A DNA stretch of 54,002 bases from JAJDIA01 sp031555145 (GTDB lineage Bacteria; Bacteroidota; Bacteroidia; Bacteroidales; Tannerellaceae): assembly GCA_031555145.1 (NCBI GenBank), contig JAVBUR010000058.1:1-54002 (forward strand), read 5' to 3'. This document shows, piece after piece, positions 1 through 8,069 of the stretch. The position numbers and the translations under genes were made by a program. The notes below the pieces were generated by a model, which saw nothing but the letters and a program-made list of their open reading frames with translations, had not been told where the DNA came from and searched no databases. The stretch's first letter is position 1, and each line of letters opens with the position of its first letter.

Positions 1-88
1 TGAAACTTTCAGTTTCATAGGGTGAAACAGACAGTTTCAATAGGTGAAACAGACAGTTTCAATAGGTGAAACAAACAGTTTCATCCTA
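1..88. repeat. Tandem array of 22-bp palindromic units
   Basis: TGAAAC recurs at 1, 23, 45 and 67, a strict 22-bp period, with a further copy at 90. In the first four units it is followed after five bases by GTTTCA, so each unit is itself a dyad (TGAAAC-N5-GTTTCA). Spacing of about two helical turns would put the dyads on one DNA face, which suits an operator array upstream of the gene at 234. The array starts at the window edge and may continue to the left. No protein that binds it can be named. Confidence 0.75.
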
Positions 89-169
89 ATGAAACTATTG
101 CTGGTAGCCGTGTCGTTGCAAAATAGCTTCAGATTCGGACAAAACTGAAAGTAATTTTATTCCTTTTCG

Positions 170-200
170 CTTGCGTTTAAACTTAGGCTTGGTATCTTTG
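170..200 (+). promoter_or_regulatory. Bacteroidetes-type promoter of the MG2/plug gene
   Basis: TATCTTTG at 193-200 matches the -7 consensus TAnnTTTG, and CTTG at 170-173 is one base off the -33 TTTG with exactly 19 bases between. Transcription would start near 207, which rules out a start codon at 171 and supports the ATG at 234. Confidence 0.65.
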
Positions 201-233
201 TCTAAGACAGTACCACATGCTAAATTGTACCCC

Positions 234-2717
234 ATGAAAGGACTCCTCTTGGTGATTGTTTTTAGCTTGCTTCTTCCGGGTGCGCTTTGCGGACAAAAGG
301 TGACAGCTGTTTCCTTCCAGCAGATGGAAGAACAGTTGATGAATCAGTTGAACGTCTATCCGCAGGAGAAGATACATGTGCATACCGACAGGGATTATTA
401 TGTGCCGGGCGAGAAGATCTGGTTCAAGGCATATGTGGCGGACGCTACGATCCACCATCCTTCTACCTCCAGCCACTATGTCTATGCCGAACTGATCGAC
501 AGCCGCGATTCGTTGGTCAACCGGGTGATGATACGGCCGACAGACGAAGGCCTGTTTCATGGGCATATCTTCCTCACCGACCTTCTTCCCGAAGGCGACT
601 ACACCTTTCGTGCCTATACCCGGTATATGGAGAACCTGGGCGAGGATTATTTCTTTCAGAAAAACATACGTATCGGGAAGTTGCTTTCCGCTGCAGAAAC
701 TCCTTCCAAAGCCAAACCCATAAAGAAAGAGAAAACGGCGAAAGACGATTTCGACGTGTCGTTTTTTCCCGAAGGCGGAAATCTGCCGGAAGGCGTCATG
801 TGCCAGGTGGCATTTAAGGCATTAAATAAGAAAGGTTATCCGGAAACCATTGCCGGGATGGTAGTGGATGAAAACGGAAGTGAAATAGTCTCTACCAAAA
901 CGCTCCATGCCGGGATGGGCGTATTCAGCTACATCCCGGAGCAAGGAAAGCGATACACACTGAAATGCCGGAACGCGAACGGACTGGAAAAGTCTTTCAA
1001 ACTACCCGCTGTGGATGCCCAGGCCTATTCGCTGACTGCCTTGCGGCGAAACAACAGGCTGCAGATCAGCATCCGAAAGGCAATCCATCAACCGGACAGG
1101 CCTTGTTATCTGCTGGCGCACTGCCGGGGATTGATACTATACTTTGCTGCCTGGGATTTGAATAAGGAGGTGGTCTCCTTTGCCGAAGAACAGCTTCCTG
1201 CCGGCGTGATACAGTTTGTGCTGTTCGATGAAGAAATGAATCCGATCAGCGAGAGGTTGGTCTTCAACAAGCACCTCGACGATACGGAAGTGACCCTCCA
1301 TACGGACAAAGACGTGTACGGGTTACGGGAAAACATCCACACCTCTCTGTCCGTTACCAATGCAGAAGACGCCCCGCTGGCCGGCCATCTCTCGGTTGCC
1401 GTCACCGACGACAAAGACCTGGCAGTGGATGCCTCGACCACCATCCTGTCGAGCCTCCTGCTTACCTCCGAATTGAAAGGTTATATCGAAAACCCGGCGT
1501 ATTACCTGCAAGATACCCATTACGCAACTACGGCACTGGACTACCTGATGATGACTCACGGATGGCGAAGATACAATGTGCCGGAAGTTGTCAAAGGAAA
1601 CCTGGCCTATCCTTCCATCCCCCATCAAGCCAGCCAGGAGATAACAGGCAGGGTGACCAGCCTGATGCGCTCCAAGCCAGTGACCCAAAGTGCCATATCC
1701 GTTCTGGTCAATGGCGATTTTGCCTCCACCGTAACAGATGAAAAGGGGGAGTTCAGCTTTCAGAATTTCGAATACCCCGATAGTACGTCTTACTTTATAC
1801 AGGCCTTAAGCAAGAGTGGAAGTAGTTGGATTTCCCTTGATTTAGACCGGGAAACATATCCTGCACTCGCTTATGCACCCCAAAGTCCCTCATCCGCAAA
1901 AACAATGATAGAGGAAAAGGATAAAGAGACTGCTGATGAAAATGCGTTTATTGCCAAAGCGGCACAACGTTCGCAGTACGACGAGGACATGCGGCTTATC
2001 CAATTGGGCGAGGTAGTGGTTACCGCCTCCAAATCCCAACCCAAGAAAGAGGAACGCCGGAATGAGTTCTGGCAGAATCGTGTTTCGGATATGACCATAC
2101 GAAAAGAAGATATAGGAAGCTCGCCTCCGGTATTCGTTTCAGACCTGATCCTTCGCCTGGTTCCCAGCGCACGCATGTCTCCCAATGGAGAGATTACACT
2201 CTTACCTCCGGTTCTCAAACCACTGCCACCACTTGTCTATATCGATGGAATGATGTACACCTGGCCTGAAGGGATGGTAAGCCGTTCCGAATCGCCTTTG
2301 GAATATGTTTCTCCCAGTGAAATAGAAAGCATAGACATTACTAAATTTGGTGGAACTGCACTGTTCGGCATGCACGGAAGCGGAGGCGTGATCAGCATCA
2401 CCACCAAACGGGATATAGACGCCAAAGAAAAATTCAACCAAGCTGTCTTCACCCCCTTAGGCTACCAACAGCCCGTGGCGTTTTATGCGCCCCGCTATGA
2501 GACTGCCGCAGCAAAGCACTTAAGCAATCCTGACTTCCGGACGACGATCTACTGGAAACCCGATATCCACTTGTCCGAGACGGGAGAAGCCAGTTTCAAC
2601 TTCTATTCCTCCGACTTTCCGACCACTTATTCCGTCGTCCTCGAAGGGCTGACGGCAGACGGCCGGATCATCCGGGAAATAAGGAAGATAGAGGTAGTCG
2701 CTACGCCCCAGCCCTGA
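234..2717 (+). CDS. MG2 / TonB-receptor-plug domain protein (about 827 aa)
   Basis: Secreted protein of a family common in Bacteroidetes. I start it at the ATG at 234 because a clean signal peptide follows (MKGLLLVIVFSLLLPGALCG) and the predicted promoter lies just upstream. An open reading frame extends back to 171. After the signal comes an alpha-2-macroglobulin MG2-like region (motifs EKIHVHTDRDYYVPGEKIWF and LPEGDYTFRAYT). Further Ig-like segments follow, one with a carboxypeptidase-regulatory-like stretch (ITGRVTS...DEKGEFSF). Near the C-terminus is a TonB-receptor plug-like module (GEVVVTA, PPLVYIDGM, ESIDITKFGG, GSGGVISITTK). There is no beta-barrel after the plug, so it is not a complete TonB-dependent receptor. 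A role at the outer membrane or in periplasmic protein handling is inference. The gene converges on the sigma factor gene, 67 bases away. Confidence 0.8.
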   Translation: MKGLLLVIVFSLLLPGALCGQKVTAVSFQQMEEQLMNQLNVYPQEKIHVHTDRDYYVPGEKIWFKAYVADATIHHPSTSSHYVYAELIDSRDSLVNRVMIRPTDEGLFHGHIFLTDLLPEGDYTFRAYTRYMENLGEDYFFQKNIRIGKLLSAAETPSKAKPIKKEKTAKDDFDVSFFPEGGNLPEGVMCQVAFKALNKKGYPETIAGMVVDENGSEIVSTKTLHAGMGVFSYIPEQGKRYTLKCRNANGLEKSFKLPAVDAQAYSLTALRRNNRLQISIRKAIHQPDRPCYLLAHCRGLILYFAAWDLNKEVVSFAEEQLPAGVIQFVLFDEEMNPISERLVFNKHLDDTEVTLHTDKDVYGLRENIHTSLSVTNAEDAPLAGHLSVAVTDDKDLAVDASTTILSSLLLTSELKGYIENPAYYLQDTHYATTALDYLMMTHGWRRYNVPEVVKGNLAYPSIPHQASQEITGRVTSLMRSKPVTQSAISVLVNGDFASTVTDEKGEFSFQNFEYPDSTSYFIQALSKSGSSWISLDLDRETYPALAYAPQSPSSAKTMIEEKDKETADENAFIAKAAQRSQYDEDMRLIQLGEVVVTASKSQPKKEERRNEFWQNRVSDMTIRKEDIGSSPPVFVSDLILRLVPSARMSPNGEITLLPPVLKPLPPLVYIDGMMYTWPEGMVSRSESPLEYVSPSEIESIDITKFGGTALFGMHGSGGVISITTKRDIDAKEKFNQAVFTPLGYQQPVAFYAPRYETAAAKHLSNPDFRTTIYWKPDIHLSETGEASFNFYSSDFPTTYSVVLEGLTADGRIIREIRKIEVVATPQP

Positions 2718-2784
2718 GTACCGGCCTCCGGCATAAACAAAGGGTAATGAAACGTTTAAATCCGTCTTCATTGGCAATGGGCCG

Positions 2785-3321
2785 TTATAACAAACGCTTG
2801 TAATTCAGTCTATGGCGAAGTATCTTTAATGCCTGTGATATCCTATACTCGACAGTTTTGACCGACACCCCAAGTTTCTCGGCGATTTGCACATTCGTCC
2901 TTTCTCCGTAACGGCTCAGCACAAATGTTTCCCGGTAAGTTTCCGGCAGATTTGCTATCGCTTTGTTTATATTTTCCATCAGTTCATTCACTAAATAGTA
3001 GTCCGGGTCTTCAAACTGATCTTTTATCTTCTCATATATCTGGTTATGGATACGTTCGTGATACAGGTTTTTCCTGACGGCGTTGAGGCAGCGGTGTTTG
3101 GTGGAGATGAACAGATAAGATTTCAAGGAGGTGTCAATCACAAGGTTTTCCCGTGTCTCCCAAAGGAAAAGCATCAAATCCTGCACAAGTTCTTTGGAAT
3201 CGTCATCGGAAATATACTGGGACGCATACTCGCAAAGGGGATAGTAATACTTAATAAACAATTGTTTGTAAGCATTCTTGTCACCGGTTTGCAGTAAGGA
3301 TATTATGGCATTATCGTCCAT
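2785..3321 (-). CDS. ECF RNA polymerase sigma factor (PUL 1)
   Basis: 178-residue sigma-70 factor of the Bacteroidetes ECF family, at normal length. Region 2 is visible around residues 15-80 (YKQLFIKYYYPLCEYASQYI, VQDLMLFLWETRE, SYLFISTKHRCLNAVRK). Region 4 lies around 115-172 (LPETYRETFVLSRYGERTN, IAEKLGVSVKTVEYRISQAL), with the helix-turn-helix in its second half. It should direct polymerase to the susC promoter of PUL 1 once released by the FecR protein. It is transcribed away from that fecR gene (118 bases between starts) and not ahead of it on the same strand, so the two can be expressed independently. Confidence 0.93.
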   Translation of the reverse strand: MDDNAIISLLQTGDKNAYKQLFIKYYYPLCEYASQYISDDDSKELVQDLMLFLWETRENLVIDTSLKSYLFISTKHRCLNAVRKNLYHERIHNQIYEKIKDQFEDPDYYLVNELMENINKAIANLPETYRETFVLSRYGERTNVQIAEKLGVSVKTVEYRISQALKILRHRLNYKRLL

Positions 3322-3343
3322 TCTCTTTCCAGATAGATTATTA

Positions 3344-3380
3344 TGTCTTCGCGCACAAATCTTGTGTCTTCGCGCACAAA
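3344..3380. repeat. Direct 16-bp repeat between sigma and fecR
   Basis: On the minus strand TTTGTGCGCGAAGACA occurs twice (3380-3365 and 3359-3344), 21 bases apart. The outer copy overlaps TACCTTTG (3384-3377, minus), a perfect -7 box for the sigma gene. The repeats therefore straddle the predicted transcription start, a suitable place for a repressor or autoregulatory site. No TTTG sits at the expected -33 distance. Confidence 0.6.
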
Positions 3381-3396
3381 GGTAAAAAATTAATTT

Positions 3397-3426
3397 TTTG
3401 TTTAGGGTATAGAGCTTGTGGTTTTG
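3397..3426 (+). promoter_or_regulatory. Possible fecR promoter
   Basis: TTTG at 3397-3400 and TGGTTTTG at 3419-3426 (one mismatch to TAnnTTTG) are 18 bases apart. The start codon at 3440 would lie only a few bases after transcription begins, giving an almost leaderless mRNA. This is a weak call. Confidence 0.3.
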
Positions 3427-3439
3427 TCGTATATAAAGG

Positions 3440-4498
3440 ATGGATATAGAAAAAGGACATATAACGGGAATAGATCCAGAGGCTACTTTGCTTTTCCAAT
3501 ACTTTAGAGGTTTGACGACTGAAGAGGAAAGGACGTATGTGGAAGATTGGATGCGGATTTCAGCAGAGAATGAGAAAGCAGTACTACAAGCAGCCCGTAT
3601 TTTTTATGCATTCCAGACAAATGAACGGATTCTTTCTCAGAATCCTATTGAGGCTTATCGGAAATTTCAAAAGCGGATTGATAACCGTAAAAAATACAGA
3701 AGGCTATATCGGATTGCCGTCATTGCGGCATGCTTTATTGGACTATTGGTCATGTCGACGGCTATTTCGTTTTTGTTGCAGAAGTCTTCTGTATTCCCTC
3801 CACAACATATTACGGTCAGTACCAATAAAGGTGTACGGAGCAGTTTTGATTTGCCGGATGGCTCAGTCGTTTATTTGAATTCGGGCAGCACCTTATCTTA
3901 TCCGTTGTCATATGACAAGAAAGAAAGACGCGTTGCGCTTATTGGGGAAGCTTATTTCTCAGTGAAACATGACCCGGAGCACCCCTTTGTTGTCAGTGTA
4001 TCCCATGACCGGATGAGTGTAAAAGTCCTTGGTACGGAGTTCAATGTTCAGGCGTATGAAAAGGATAATGTTATCCAAACGACATTAGCCTCCGGATCTG
4101 TTACTATTGTAATGAAAAATAAGGATGAAAAGATAAGTGAAAGAAACTTATCTCCATCGGAAAAAGCCATTTACAATTTAACCAATAATACCTTGGCGGT
4201 TGTGAATGCGGATGTTGAAGGTGAAATAGCCTGGAAATACGGACATTTGGTTTTTAGAGAAACGCCTTTGCCTGAAGTGTTAAGACGTTTGGCTAATTTC
4301 TATAATGTTGATTTCAAGGTAATGGATCCGGTACTTGATTCATATCGCTTTACCGGTACTTTTAACCATCGGCAGTTACCACAAGTACTGGATTACCTAC
4401 GGATATCATCCCGAATTGATTATTCGATAGAACAAATGGTTACTGATGATAGTCTGTCGGAACAACGGGAACTGGTCCTGCTTCGTAAAATGAAATGA
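3440..4498 (+). CDS. FecR-type anti-sigma factor (PUL 1)
   Basis: 352-residue inner-membrane anti-sigma factor. The N-terminal cytoplasmic part (residues 1-90) should bind the divergently encoded ECF factor. One membrane segment follows (about 95-117, RIAVIAACFIGLLVMSTAIS). The periplasmic FecR domain spans about 130-235 (FDLPDGSVVYLNSGSTLSYP, GEAYFSVKHDPEHPFVV, VLGTEFNVQAYE). A C-terminal STN-like DUF4974 domain covers about 270-340 (LVFRETPLPEVLRRLANFYN). In this class the periplasmic part senses the SusC TonB-dependent transporter's N-terminal signalling domain, which fits the STN domain in the next gene. It stops 152 bases before susC. Confidence 0.93.
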   Translation: MDIEKGHITGIDPEATLLFQYFRGLTTEEERTYVEDWMRISAENEKAVLQAARIFYAFQTNERILSQNPIEAYRKFQKRIDNRKKYRRLYRIAVIAACFIGLLVMSTAISFLLQKSSVFPPQHITVSTNKGVRSSFDLPDGSVVYLNSGSTLSYPLSYDKKERRVALIGEAYFSVKHDPEHPFVVSVSHDRMSVKVLGTEFNVQAYEKDNVIQTTLASGSVTIVMKNKDEKISERNLSPSEKAIYNLTNNTLAVVNADVEGEIAWKYGHLVFRETPLPEVLRRLANFYNVDFKVMDPVLDSYRFTGTFNHRQLPQVLDYLRISSRIDYSIEQMVTDDSLSEQRELVLLRKMK

Positions 4499-4525
4499 TA
4501 GTATATATGTTTAATTTAAATTTAA

Positions 4526-4535
4526 TGCCTATGAG
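4526..4535 (+). promoter_or_regulatory. Motif TGCCTATGAG shared by both PULs
   Basis: This 10-mer starts 28 bases after the fecR stop codon. The same position in PUL 2 (29 bases after its fecR stop, at 35,560) carries TGCCTATGGG. Both are preceded by a TTTAA-containing AT-rich stretch. It may mark the ECF-dependent susC promoter or the start of its leader. The evidence is limited to two instances. Confidence 0.35.
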
Positions 4536-4650
4536 ATAGACAAATAAATAGAAAAACAACGACGAAAAATCACAGATTGGTTTACTCGTCAGAATAATCA
4601 ACAACCTGGATATCTGAATTATAGTTAATCTTAAATCAATAATTACAAGT

Positions 4651-7600
4651 ATGGTTAAAAAAAATGATGGTCGATCGGATCACAGTGATCCGATACCAGA
4701 CATTGCAAAATCTGGTATCTGTCGTGTATTTAATTTTCTTTTTATGTTTCTGTTCTTCTATGCGGGGACTGTGTTTGCATCACAGTCTTATGCCTACAAT
4801 ACGACATTGTCTATTAGTGCAGAGCAGAAGAGTATAGCGGAAGTATTGAATGTTATAGAAAACAAATCGGAATACCACTTTTTCTATAACAGCAAACTGG
4901 TCAATGTAGATCGTAAAGTATCACTTGCCGTAGACAACAAAGATATCTTTACAGTATTAGACCTTTTGTTTCAAAACAGTAATATCTCTTACAAGGTGGT
5001 AGATAAAGATATTATTTTGACTGAATCTACCACCCCTTCGAAAAACGAAAAGCAGCAAACCGGCAAGCGAATTAGCGGTATCATCAAAGATGAAACCGGC
5101 GAACCCGTGATTGGAGCGAATGTCATTCTGAAAGGTGGCCAGGGAACCGGTACCATCACGGATTTAGATGGGAAGTATAGCTTGGATGTTCCTGAAAATG
5201 CCATTCTGGTCATTTCGTATATCGGGTATACGCCTGTGGAGATCCCGGTAAAAGGTCAGTCAGTGATCAATGTAACCTTAAGAGAAGATACGCAAGCGAT
5301 CGAAGAAGTGGTCGTGGTTGGGTACGGTACCCAGAAAAAGGTAAACCTGGTTGGGGCGGTAGCCGCCATCAATGTGGACGAAAAAATATCAAGCCGTTCC
5401 TTATCCAACGTATCGTCAGGGCTTTCGGGTTTGATCCCTGGTTTGCAAGTGACCCAAACCACCAGTATGGCCGGTAAAGACGGTGCATCTTTGATGATCC
5501 GTGGTATGGGTACGGTCAACAATGCCGATCCGTTAGTGGTTGTTGACGGTATGCCGGATGTGGATATCAACCGTATCAATATGGCTGACGTGGAAAGTAT
5601 TTCCGTATTGAAAGATGCGGCTTCCGCCTCTATCTACGGATCCCGTGCTGCCAATGGTGTTGTCCTGATCACCACCCGTACGGGACAAAAAGGAAAGACG
5701 AGTATCAACTTCACCGGCTCCTATGCCGTAGAAAATCCGTCACGTTCGTATGATTTTATGGATGATTATCCACGTGCATTGACCTTGCAGCAATTCAGGG
5801 CAGCATCAGGCACGAAACGGGAAACGTACAATTTCAAAGACGGGACAATCGACCAGTGGATGGCGTTAGGCATGATTGATCCGTTACGCTACCCGAACAC
5901 AGACTGGTTCGATACATTCATGCGTACCGGTACCCTTCAAAACTATACGGTTTCGGCAACCGGAGGAAATGACAAATCCAATTTCTACATTTCGATCGGT
6001 CTGATGGACAAAGAGGGTATCCAGATGAAAAACGATTACAAACGGTATAATACCCGTTTTAATTATGACTACAATATGTTCCGTAATGTAAAAGTGGGCG
6101 CACGCTTTGATGGAAACTGGTCGGAATTTACCTATAGCGGCTATGCCGATGGTATCACAAACAACGATACCGACGATTCCGGTGGTGGAGATATGCAATA
6201 TGCCATTGCCGGTGTTACCCCTTACGACCCTATCACAGGCCGTTATGGTGGTGCGATGGCTTATGGAGAAGATATCCAGGCGTATAACCCCTTTGCTTTC
6301 TTTGATACCCGCAACCCGCAACAAACCAACCAGCAGGTGAACGGAAGTATGTATCTGGACTGGGAAGTATTTAAAGGGTTTACAGCACATATCGATTATT
6401 CCTTAAGTTTCAACAACTATTTCCAGAAAAGGGCTGACACTCCAACCGGATATGCTTACAATTTTCAAACAACAGGTGATATCGGGCGTTACTATGTGGC
6501 ACCCAATGTGGGGGTCAGTGATAACAATACCACAAGCTATAAAACACAGTTGAATGGTCGCCTGAAATATGAGACAACGATTGCGAAAGTGCATAATATC
6601 GGCGCAATGTTTGTCTATAGCGAAGAATATTGGAATACCCGTTCGACGGGAGCATCCCGTAACGACCGTATTCATCCATCGACCAGCGAAATCGATGCTG
6701 CCTTGACCAATGTGATAAGCAACTCGGGGAATTCTTCAACGGAAGGTTTGAAGTCTTATATCGGACGTGTGAACTACAGCGCATACGATAAGTACTTGAT
6801 GGAATTCAGTTTCCGCATAGATGGTTCATCCAAGTACATCAAAGGGCATCAGTATGGTTTCTTCCCGACAGTGGCTGTCGGTTGGCGTTTTACCGAAGAA
6901 GCGTTTCTGAATAACTATCTATCTTCCTGGTTGTCGAGCGGTAAGCTTCGCGCCTCCTGGGGTAAGTTAGGAGACAACTCCGGTGTTAAACGTTTTGAAC
7001 AGCAGGAAACCCTGACTGCCATGAATTATATGGCGAGTGGGGTAGTGAATGGATTTGTGAACAAAAAAATGATCAACAAAGATCTCTCCTGGGAAGTGTC
7101 GACCGATATCAACGTCGGTTTGGATCTGGGTTTTCTGAATAATCGCTTGCGTACGGAAATAGATTTTTATAATCGGTTACGTACGGGTATGAACCGTCCG
7201 TCGGAAATGTCCATCCACCTGACCGGAGCGTATAGCGCGCCTCGTGCCAATATCGGTGATTTGTTGAACAGAGGTCTGGAATTGAATCTGACTTGGAAAG
7301 ACAAAATCGGTAAGGTAGATTATTCTGTCAACCTGAATGGCGCTTACAACCGGACAGTATTGAAAGAATGGAACGAGTTCCTCGGCCGTGGCTGGGTGTA
7401 TCTGGATATGCCTTACCATTTCTTGTATATTTATGAGAATAATGGTATTGCTCAAACATGGGAAGATATTTACAGCAACACTCCTCAGAGTTTATCTCCG
7501 GGTGATGTGATCCGCAAAGACTTGAACGGTGACGGTATTATCGATGGTAAGGATAAAAAGGCGTATCCGAATATCCAGCGAGACCGTCCGACCACCACGT

Positions 7601-8058
7601 ATGGTCTCACTTTACAGGCAGCCTGGAAAGGTTTCGATGTAACTGCGTTGTTCAACGGAGGTTTAGGACGTAAGGATTTCTGGCTCACCGACTTCAATAA
7701 TACGTCATTTGGTGACAGACGGTATGCCTCCACCTGGGATCATTGGACAGAACCCTGGTCGTTGGAGAACAGAAGCGGAGCGTGGCCGAGATTAGGCACA
7801 AGTACGGATCGGAGTGACAATAGCTATTGGCTCTATAATATGAATTACCTCCGACTGAAAAATGTCATGTTGGGGTATAATCTGCCGAAAAAGATTTTGG
7901 GCAAGAGTTCGATGACGAACCTGCGTATTTATGCTTCTGCCGAAAACTTGTTTACGTTGACACAATATCCGGGTCTGGATCCTGAAAAGAAAAACAGTAC
8001 TCGTGACTTGTATCCGATCAACCGGTCTTTCTCTATTGGTCTTAATATTGGTTTTTAA
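4651..8058 (+). CDS. SusC/RagA-type TonB-dependent outer-membrane transporter (PUL 1)
   Basis: 1,135-residue glycan importer. In order: a 25-residue polar N-terminal stretch, a hydrophobic export signal (about 26-48, VFNFLFMFLFFYAGTVFAS), and an STN signalling domain (about 52-122, SISAEQKSIAEVLNVIENKS). Next is a carboxypeptidase-like regulatory domain (about 142-212, GIIKDETGEPVIGANVILKG), the TonB-box region EEVVVVGYGTQKK, and the plug (DPLVVVDGMPDVDINRIN, LKDAASASIYGSRAANGVV). A long 22-strand barrel region ends in an aromatic residue (SFSIGLNIGF). The STN domain marks it as a regulated transporter signalling to FecR. Partner SusD follows after 11 bases. The polar N-terminus is unusual: it is encoded by two inverted repeats that also look like a minus-strand terminator. 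Confidence 0.96.
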   Translation: MVKKNDGRSDHSDPIPDIAKSGICRVFNFLFMFLFFYAGTVFASQSYAYNTTLSISAEQKSIAEVLNVIENKSEYHFFYNSKLVNVDRKVSLAVDNKDIFTVLDLLFQNSNISYKVVDKDIILTESTTPSKNEKQQTGKRISGIIKDETGEPVIGANVILKGGQGTGTITDLDGKYSLDVPENAILVISYIGYTPVEIPVKGQSVINVTLREDTQAIEEVVVVGYGTQKKVNLVGAVAAINVDEKISSRSLSNVSSGLSGLIPGLQVTQTTSMAGKDGASLMIRGMGTVNNADPLVVVDGMPDVDINRINMADVESISVLKDAASASIYGSRAANGVVLITTRTGQKGKTSINFTGSYAVENPSRSYDFMDDYPRALTLQQFRAASGTKRETYNFKDGTIDQWMALGMIDPLRYPNTDWFDTFMRTGTLQNYTVSATGGNDKSNFYISIGLMDKEGIQMKNDYKRYNTRFNYDYNMFRNVKVGARFDGNWSEFTYSGYADGITNNDTDDSGGGDMQYAIAGVTPYDPITGRYGGAMAYGEDIQAYNPFAFFDTRNPQQTNQQVNGSMYLDWEVFKGFTAHIDYSLSFNNYFQKRADTPTGYAYNFQTTGDIGRYYVAPNVGVSDNNTTSYKTQLNGRLKYETTIAKVHNIGAMFVYSEEYWNTRSTGASRNDRIHPSTSEIDAALTNVISNSGNSSTEGLKSYIGRVNYSAYDKYLMEFSFRIDGSSKYIKGHQYGFFPTVAVGWRFTEEAFLNNYLSSWLSSGKLRASWGKLGDNSGVKRFEQQETLTAMNYMASGVVNGFVNKKMINKDLSWEVSTDINVGLDLGFLNNRLRTEIDFYNRLRTGMNRPSEMSIHLTGAYSAPRANIGDLLNRGLELNLTWKDKIGKVDYSVNLNGAYNRTVLKEWNEFLGRGWVYLDMPYHFLYIYENNGIAQTWEDIYSNTPQSLSPGDVIRKDLNGDGIIDGKDKKAYPNIQRDRPTTTYGLTLQAAWKGFDVTALFNGGLGRKDFWLTDFNNTSFGDRRYASTWDHWTEPWSLENRSGAWPRLGTSTDRSDNSYWLYNMNYLRLKNVMLGYNLPKKILGKSSMTNLRIYASAENLFTLTQYPGLDPEKKNSTRDLYPINRSFSIGLNIGF
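4657..4718 (-). terminator. Possible antisense terminator inside the susC start (PUL 1)
   Basis: Read on the minus strand there are two stems in a row. ATACCAGA/TCTGGTAT (4693-4700 with 4711-4718) overlaps a perfect 10-bp dyad around 4684 (4674-4683 with 4685-4694). The dyad extends with GGT/ACC (4669-4671 with 4695-4697) across a 2-base bulge, and eight T follow (4664-4657). This looks like an intrinsic terminator for a transcript antisense to susC. I found no convincing minus-strand promoter nearby. The hairpins could instead act in the sense mRNA on translation of susC. Confidence 0.4.
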
Positions 8059-8069
8059 ACAGTAATGGT

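Noticed and set aside
1..96. Possible CRISPR array (GTTTCA/GAAAC repeats)
   Set aside because: The period is 22 bp with no unique spacers of 25 bases or more between repeats, and no cas genes are present.
4499..4650. Antisense RNA in the PUL 1 leader, by analogy with PUL 2
   Set aside because: Only a 5-bp stem with a 20-base loop and a short T run is present in the leader, with no minus promoter; the stronger signal lies inside the susC start instead.
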